This document shows, piece after piece, positions 59,356 to 64,000 of a stretch of DNA of 64,000 nucleotides. Within the stretch, counting starts at the first letter, position 1. The number at the start of each line of letters is the position of its first letter. Below the pieces are notes generated by a model. The model did not search any database. It saw nothing but the letters and a program-made list of their open reading frames with translations, and had not been told where the DNA came from. The stretch is taken from contig JAJBUA010000067.1 of assembly GCA_020860565.1 (NCBI GenBank), positions 1 through 64,000 of the forward strand. Reading direction: 5' to 3'. A program made the position numbers and the translations under genes. Source of the DNA: Clostridiales bacterium (lineage in GTDB: Bacteria > Bacillota > Clostridia > Lachnospirales > Lachnospiraceae).

Positions 59356-61911
59356 CTACAGGATCTGCCTGCTCGCCAGTTCATAGAAAAGCCCCCGCTT
59401 CTCCATCAGCGTCTCATAAGTCCCTTCCTCAGCGATATTTCCCTGATCCATCACGAGGATCCGGTCGCAGTTTTTGATGGTGCTGAGGCGATGAGCGATC
59501 ACAACGCGCGTGCTGTCCATCTGTTCCAGTGTGGCGCATACCTGTGCCTGCGTGATGTTGTCCAGCGCGCTGGTCGCCTCATCAAAGAAAACGATCTTCG
59601 GACGATTGATCAACGCACGGGCGATCAGAATCCGCTGCTTCTGACCTCCTGAGATCGTATTGCAGTTTTCACTCACAACCGTCTGCAGTCCCATCGGCAT
59701 CGCCCGGATATCCTCTGCCAGACCGACCGCTTCTGCCACTTTCATGACTTCCATCTGACCTGCACGACCCGCCGTCAGTGTGATATTTTCAAAGATACTG
59801 CCGGAGATGAGTTCTCCGTCCTGCAGGACTACTCCGAAGCGTTTGCGCAGCTCCTGCAAATCCAGTTCATTCATATCCTGATTATCATAGTAGATCCGCC
59901 CGGAGTCCGTCTTTTCAAACCCCAGAAGGAGTTTAAGCAGCGTAGATTTTCCACAGCCGGATGCCCCCACAATCCCCACATATTCCCCTGCCCGGATATG
60001 CAGCGACAGGTCTGTAATCACCGGCGGCATATATGGTTCATATGAGAATACCACATGATCCAGATCCACGGCCCCGGTCAGCTGCTCCGGCAGGCGTTTG
60101 GCCTCGTTGGCTTCCGATTCCGTCTCCATCATATCCCGGATACGCTCATACGACATCTTCAGCAGCTGATAACTGATCAATGCGCCGCCAATCCCTGTGA
60201 TGGTGCCGGACACAGTGCCAAAGGCAGACTGAAAACCGACAAATTCACCCATACTAATCCCGGCCGCTCCATAAGCCAGCCCATAGAGCGTCAGCGTAAG
60301 GGCGCCGCCAAAGACTGAACTGATCGTCCCGCTCATGATCGAGATCCGGCTCAGATCCGTCGCAAGCCGTCGCTGCCTGGCAAAGGATTTCATATATTCC
60401 AGGATCGCCCGGTCTTCCACACCCGCGATACGGATTTTCTCAATTCCCCGGATCAGCTGAAACATCTGAGAATCCGTTTTGCCGTCCAGCTCCAGCAGCT
60501 TTTTCTGATATCCCAGCTTTTTCAAGGAAATCCGGTAATCCACCACTGAAAATATCACAAGCAGCAAAAGCGCCGTAACCGACAGTACCATAGAATAAGA
60601 AAACATCCGCGCCAGATAGATCACAGAAACGATCAGGCTGATACCCAGAGAAAAGACTAACTGTGCCGCCCCTTCCGCCAGTCCTCCCACTTCCATGATC
60701 CGCGACGCCAGATCCGCGCTCTCATACCGCCGGAAAAAACGTTCCGGCAATTCAAATACCCGGTAATACACCGCATTCTGCACCTGGCTCTCGATCCTGC
60801 TGGTCAGCCGGAAGGACGACAGACTCTTTACCACAGAAAACGCCACATTTCCGATCATAAAAGCTGCGATCAGGTAGCCGATCTGATAAACCATCGCCAG
60901 CTGCCCCTGCGGGACAAACTCATCATACAGCTTCTGATTTAACGTCGGGATCAGCAAACCGATCAGGCTGGCGATCACCGTAAGGAGCACTACCGAGACC
61001 AGATCTGCCCGGGACAGTCCGCCGATACAATAGCGGGCAAAATCTTTCACACGGATGGCTCCCTGCGGAAGAGGGCGATAAATCATCCAGGCCCTCGGCT
61101 CACACTGGTCCGCCAGTTCGGACGTCAGCTTCACCTTTTTCCGGCCGCTCCGGTACAGCTGATATCCCTGCTGTCCCCTGGGGATGCAGGCAGCCGGTTC
61201 CCGGTCTTCTCCAAAATATACCAGCAGCGCCCCGGCATCCGCCCGGTACCAGTTTTCCTCCAGCACGACCTCCCGGCATGGAAAGTGAGACACCCTGGCA
61301 ATATCCACAAAAGAGGGTTCTGCTTTACAACAGGCTGTAACTCTCTCATAATCCGCGATCGAGATCCCCATCTTACGACAGAGCTCTGATGTTACCTGCC
61401 ACACCGCCATCCCTTCGCTTTTTTTCTCTTCCTGTTTATTCCTGCTGAAAAAGGATGCGATCAGCTGACTGGTCTGGCGGCGTACTTCTTCTCTCTCCCT
61501 GCCCGTCCGCACCAGAAACCCGTCCTCCTGCACCAGATTCATGCGGAAGCGGTTAACCAGCGCATCCTCATAACTTTCCCCGCCGGGATTGGCCACTCCC
61601 GCTCTGTCCAGAAACCGTTTGCGCAGCGGAGCCGTACACATTCCCTCCATACAGGTCAGGGTCGCCTCCTCTACAGCTACCAGACAGAATCGCCACTCTT
61701 CATAATCTCTGTCCCGGTACGCAAAAGCCGGAATCAGTTCCCGCTCCTGTACCTCACACAGCAGCGAACGCCGCCCCGCCTTCTGATCCTTCCACGGCAC
61801 AATATAGACATAGACGCTCCCCGTAACGACCCGGTAAGCGTCATCCCGGTTCCCGGTAATGATACAGGAACTCCCTTTTAAGCGGATGAGATCCGCAGAT
61901 ACTGTTTCCAT
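59356..61911 (-). CDS. NHLP-type bacteriocin ABC exporter, permease/ATPase subunit 2
   Basis: This 851-residue half-transporter matches the second subunit of NHLP/NHLM exporters. A long N-terminal region (about 1-280), partly resembling a cyclic-nucleotide-binding fold but without a peptidase, comes first. Six membrane helices follow (about 300-590), then an ATPase domain with Walker A GASGCGKST near residue 640, the signature SGGQKQRIL, Walker B IVFFDEATSALD and the H-loop VIAHRLS. The ATG at 61911 was chosen because GGAGG lies 6-7 bases upstream. It follows the C39-type exporter by a few bases and probably pairs with it. Confidence 0.92.
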   Translation of the reverse strand: METVSADLIRLKGSSCIITGNRDDAYRVVTGSVYVYIVPWKDQKAGRRSLLCEVQERELIPAFAYRDRDYEEWRFCLVAVEEATLTCMEGMCTAPLRKRFLDRAGVANPGGESYEDALVNRFRMNLVQEDGFLVRTGREREEVRRQTSQLIASFFSRNKQEEKKSEGMAVWQVTSELCRKMGISIADYERVTACCKAEPSFVDIARVSHFPCREVVLEENWYRADAGALLVYFGEDREPAACIPRGQQGYQLYRSGRKKVKLTSELADQCEPRAWMIYRPLPQGAIRVKDFARYCIGGLSRADLVSVVLLTVIASLIGLLIPTLNQKLYDEFVPQGQLAMVYQIGYLIAAFMIGNVAFSVVKSLSSFRLTSRIESQVQNAVYYRVFELPERFFRRYESADLASRIMEVGGLAEGAAQLVFSLGISLIVSVIYLARMFSYSMVLSVTALLLLVIFSVVDYRISLKKLGYQKKLLELDGKTDSQMFQLIRGIEKIRIAGVEDRAILEYMKSFARQRRLATDLSRISIMSGTISSVFGGALTLTLYGLAYGAAGISMGEFVGFQSAFGTVSGTITGIGGALISYQLLKMSYERIRDMMETESEANEAKRLPEQLTGAVDLDHVVFSYEPYMPPVITDLSLHIRAGEYVGIVGASGCGKSTLLKLLLGFEKTDSGRIYYDNQDMNELDLQELRKRFGVVLQDGELISGSIFENITLTAGRAGQMEVMKVAEAVGLAEDIRAMPMGLQTVVSENCNTISGGQKQRILIARALINRPKIVFFDEATSALDNITQAQVCATLEQMDSTRVVIAHRLSTIKNCDRILVMDQGNIAEEGTYETLMEKRGLFYELASRQIL

Positions 61912-61925
61912 TCTCATTCCTCCGC

Positions 61926-64000
61926 TCAGTCTGTCGCCATAAATCTTCGGTAATATCCGTCCAGAGCCGCCAGTTCCTCATGCGAACCCCGCTCAACGAT
62001 CGATCCCCGATTCATAACCACGATCTCGTCACTGTTGCGCACAGCGCTCAGCCGATGCGCCACAATCAGACAGGTGCATCCGCGCCGTTTGATATGATCG
62101 ATGATTTTCTTCTCTGTGATCGGGTCCAGCGCACTGGTTGCCTCATCCATAATCAGGATCGTCGGATTGGTCGCCAGCGCCCTGGCAATCTCCAGGCGCT
62201 GCCTCTGTCCTCCGGAGAGATTCGCACCGCCCTCTGCCAGCATAAAATCATACGCTCCCGGCTTCTGTGCGATCACATCATGGATGCAGGCGTCTTTGGC
62301 GGCCTGGATCATATCCTTTTCCAGAACCGCCGGATTCCACATGGTCAGGTTGTCCCGGATCGTACCGGAAAAGAGTGTGATATTCTGGCTCACCGTCGAT
62401 ACACTGGCATGAAGGATCTCCGGCGCGATCTCCCGCAGCGGGATCCCGTCGAACTTCACGCAGCCGCCCCACGGCTGATACAAGCCGCTGACAATCTTGG
62501 AGACTGTCGATTTGCCGCACCCGGACGCACCCACAAAGGCCACCGACCGTCCGGCTTCCAGATTTACGGAAAAATCCGTCACCAGCGGAGGCGCCAGACG
62601 GCTGTAACCAAAAGAAATATCCGCAAGCTCCACCCTGCCGGACAGCTTGGCCTGCGGCATCTTCGCCGTCTCCCTGTCCTCAAACTGCTCATCCTGCGGA
62701 TAACGCATGATATCATCTACCCGCTCCATATCCGCTTTCAATGTCTGAATCTGTTTCACAAAAGATACCAGTTCCTCCACCGGCTCAGAAAAGGAACTGA
62801 ACAGAGAGGTAAACGCCGCCAGCATACCCAGCGTCATCTGTCCCTCTATGACAAGCCTGGCGCCCACGATCAGGAGAATCACGTCAATCAGGCTGCTCAC
62901 GGCCCCGGGCAAAGCCCCGGTAATCGTCTGAAAACGGCTGATTTCCTGCTCCATGCCAAACGCTTTTGCCTCATAGCCCAGGATCCGGGAACTGTATGTT
63001 CCTTCGGCCCCGGACGCTTTTAACGTGGAGGTCACACTGAGCCCCGCGCACACCGCGCCCGCCAGCTTGCCTTTATCCTGCTGCAGCTTCAGCACACGGT
63101 TGGCAATCTCCGCGGACGTCACCTTTACCAGAACCACCTGAAAGACAATCCCCACCAGACCAATCGCTGTCATGACAGGACTGTAAATGAGAAGAAGAAT
63201 CAGATAAAAAGCCGCGACAAAGATATCCAACACGAGATCGGCCAGATTTCCTGTGATAAAAGAATTGACATTATCGTTATTGCCGATGCGGCCCACCAGA
63301 TCACCTGCGGAACGCTGGTCAAAAAAATTGACCGGCAGGCGAAACAGGCTCTCCAGAAATTCCCGTGAGGACAGCAATACCAGTTTATTCTGCATTTTTA
63401 AAAGGAGTTTAGACTGATACAGCTCCAGACCGATCCGAAAGAGCATAACCGCAGCCCAGAATCCCAGAAACTGACCAAACCACGATACTCCCCCTGAGCC
63501 CAGAATCTCATCCAGAAAGATCTGTGAGAGCACCGGCACAATCAGTCCCGGAAGGATCAGCAGGATCCCGATACAGAGCATCTGCGCCAGCGCCGCCTTC
63601 TGTCCGTCCAGCCGCCGGAGGATCAGCGGAAGCAGCGTATTCTCCTTTCTGGCTTTTTCAAACGCCTCTGTCGGCCGGAAGGTCAGAACAACTCCCGTAA
63701 AACTCTCATCCAGTTCCTCCATCGTCAGCCTGCGTCTTCCCATCGCCGGATCATTCAGGTACGCATAATTTCCCTTAAATCCTTCCAACACCACAAAATG
63801 GTTAAAGTTCCAGTGAATCATGCAGGGCAGGTCGATCGTTCGCAGGGCCTCCGGCTCCTTACGGTAGCCGTGGCATTCCATGCCGAACCGTCTGGCTGCG
63901 CGCATGATATTCGCCGCGTTGCAGCCGTCCCGAGACACACCGGTTTCCACACGCATCTGTTCCAGCGGTATGTATTTTCCCCAATACGCACAGATCATTG
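61926..64000 (-). CDS. NHLP-type C39 peptidase ABC exporter (5' end outside the window)
   Basis: The visible 690 residues match a peptidase-containing ABC transporter. The first 110 belong to a C39 domain. The catalytic His is in NFNHFVVLEG and the Asp in YAYLNDPAMG, while the catalytic Cys should lie just beyond the window edge, since the visible part starts with CAYWGKYIPLEQ. Membrane helices follow (about 130-420), then the ATPase (Walker A GASGCGKST near residue 490, LSGGQRQRLEIARAL, ILIMDEATSALD). The enzyme cuts double-Gly leaders while exporting the peptide. The frame continues past 64000, so the ATG at 63998 is not the start. Confidence 0.93.
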   Translation of the reverse strand, partial: MICAYWGKYIPLEQMRVETGVSRDGCNAANIMRAARRFGMECHGYRKEPEALRTIDLPCMIHWNFNHFVVLEGFKGNYAYLNDPAMGRRRLTMEELDESFTGVVLTFRPTEAFEKARKENTLLPLILRRLDGQKAALAQMLCIGILLILPGLIVPVLSQIFLDEILGSGGVSWFGQFLGFWAAVMLFRIGLELYQSKLLLKMQNKLVLLSSREFLESLFRLPVNFFDQRSAGDLVGRIGNNDNVNSFITGNLADLVLDIFVAAFYLILLLIYSPVMTAIGLVGIVFQVVLVKVTSAEIANRVLKLQQDKGKLAGAVCAGLSVTSTLKASGAEGTYSSRILGYEAKAFGMEQEISRFQTITGALPGAVSSLIDVILLIVGARLVIEGQMTLGMLAAFTSLFSSFSEPVEELVSFVKQIQTLKADMERVDDIMRYPQDEQFEDRETAKMPQAKLSGRVELADISFGYSRLAPPLVTDFSVNLEAGRSVAFVGASGCGKSTVSKIVSGLYQPWGGCVKFDGIPLREIAPEILHASVSTVSQNITLFSGTIRDNLTMWNPAVLEKDMIQAAKDACIHDVIAQKPGAYDFMLAEGGANLSGGQRQRLEIARALATNPTILIMDEATSALDPITEKKIIDHIKRRGCTCLIVAHRLSAVRNSDEIVVMNRGSIVERGSHEELAALDGYYRRFMATD

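Noticed and set aside
61980-63023. Plus-strand open frame of 347 codons opposite the C39 exporter
   Set aside because: The minus strand has Walker and signature motifs at the same place; the plus frame is a shadow.

Overview
The window looks like chromosomal DNA of an anaerobic, gut-type Firmicute, most likely a Lachnospiraceae member. The reasons are strong GGAGG ribosome sites, TTGACA-17-TATAAT promoters, a Trp T-box leader, the clostridial gene order relA - MBL hydrolase - hemZ - hisS - aspS, an anaerobic (CbiK-type) cobalamin pathway and an NHLP-type peptide exporter. The species cannot be named from the sequence. No tRNA, rRNA, CRISPR array, transposase or prophage is visible. Most genes lie on the minus strand.

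Layout. 1-227: tandem strong promoters firing leftward out of the window, resembling an rRNA operon promoter region. 292-5369: trpEGDCF behind a T-box with a UGG specifier; trpBA do not follow. 5475-7837: a two-component system. 8103-15842: aspS, hisS, hemZ, MBL hydrolase and relA/spoT. 15973-22772: a cobalamin cluster (cbiC, a CbiF-CbiP fusion, cobT, cbiH, a CbiK-CbiL fusion). 22852-23893: a class B sortase and a short Ser/Gly-rich sorting-signal protein that looks like the end of a lost surface protein. 23917-25582: a two-gene HipA-like module in which the kinase core and a HipA-N-like/DUF2442-like/HTH protein are separate genes. 25664-26188: apt.

26234-35507: a pectin/oligogalacturonide locus with a GHL10 protein, a LacI regulator, a GH28 polygalacturonase, an ABC sugar transporter (two permeases and a binding lipoprotein) and a divergent GH105 hydrolase, with LacI-type palindromes between the divergent genes. 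A possible uxaC remnant interrupted by a 144-bp hairpin element follows. 35824-41463: a MATE pump, an aldose epimerase-like protein, a DUF362 protein and an AGCS amino-acid symporter. 41629-44242: a heavy-metal operon (HMA chaperone, P1B ATPase, ArsR repressor). 44275-46514: a phosphoesterase behind an XRE/nucleotidyltransferase pair that looks like a toxin-antitoxin module. 46654-52719: a HAD phosphatase, a PTS-IIB-like/ROK fusion, two divergent MATE pumps and an MBL hydrolase.

The most interesting region is 52814-64000. It is one long minus-strand operon with two NHLP-type ABC exporters (one carrying a C39 leader peptidase), a membrane protein, a double-glycine precursor peptide, a second small protein sharing the leader motif ELSEEDLELV, and then a complete phospho-signalling set: a STAS protein, a TIR-FHA fusion, a PP2C phosphatase and a transmembrane Ser/Thr kinase. 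An intrinsic terminator sits just after the precursor gene. No peptide-modifying enzyme is visible in the window. This joins peptide export with Ser/Thr phospho-signalling and a TIR domain, and deserves experimental attention.

Two structured dispersed repeats (32516-32606, 38343-38486) and several other hairpins occupy intergenic spaces. All function calls come from reading motifs and order; no database search was run.
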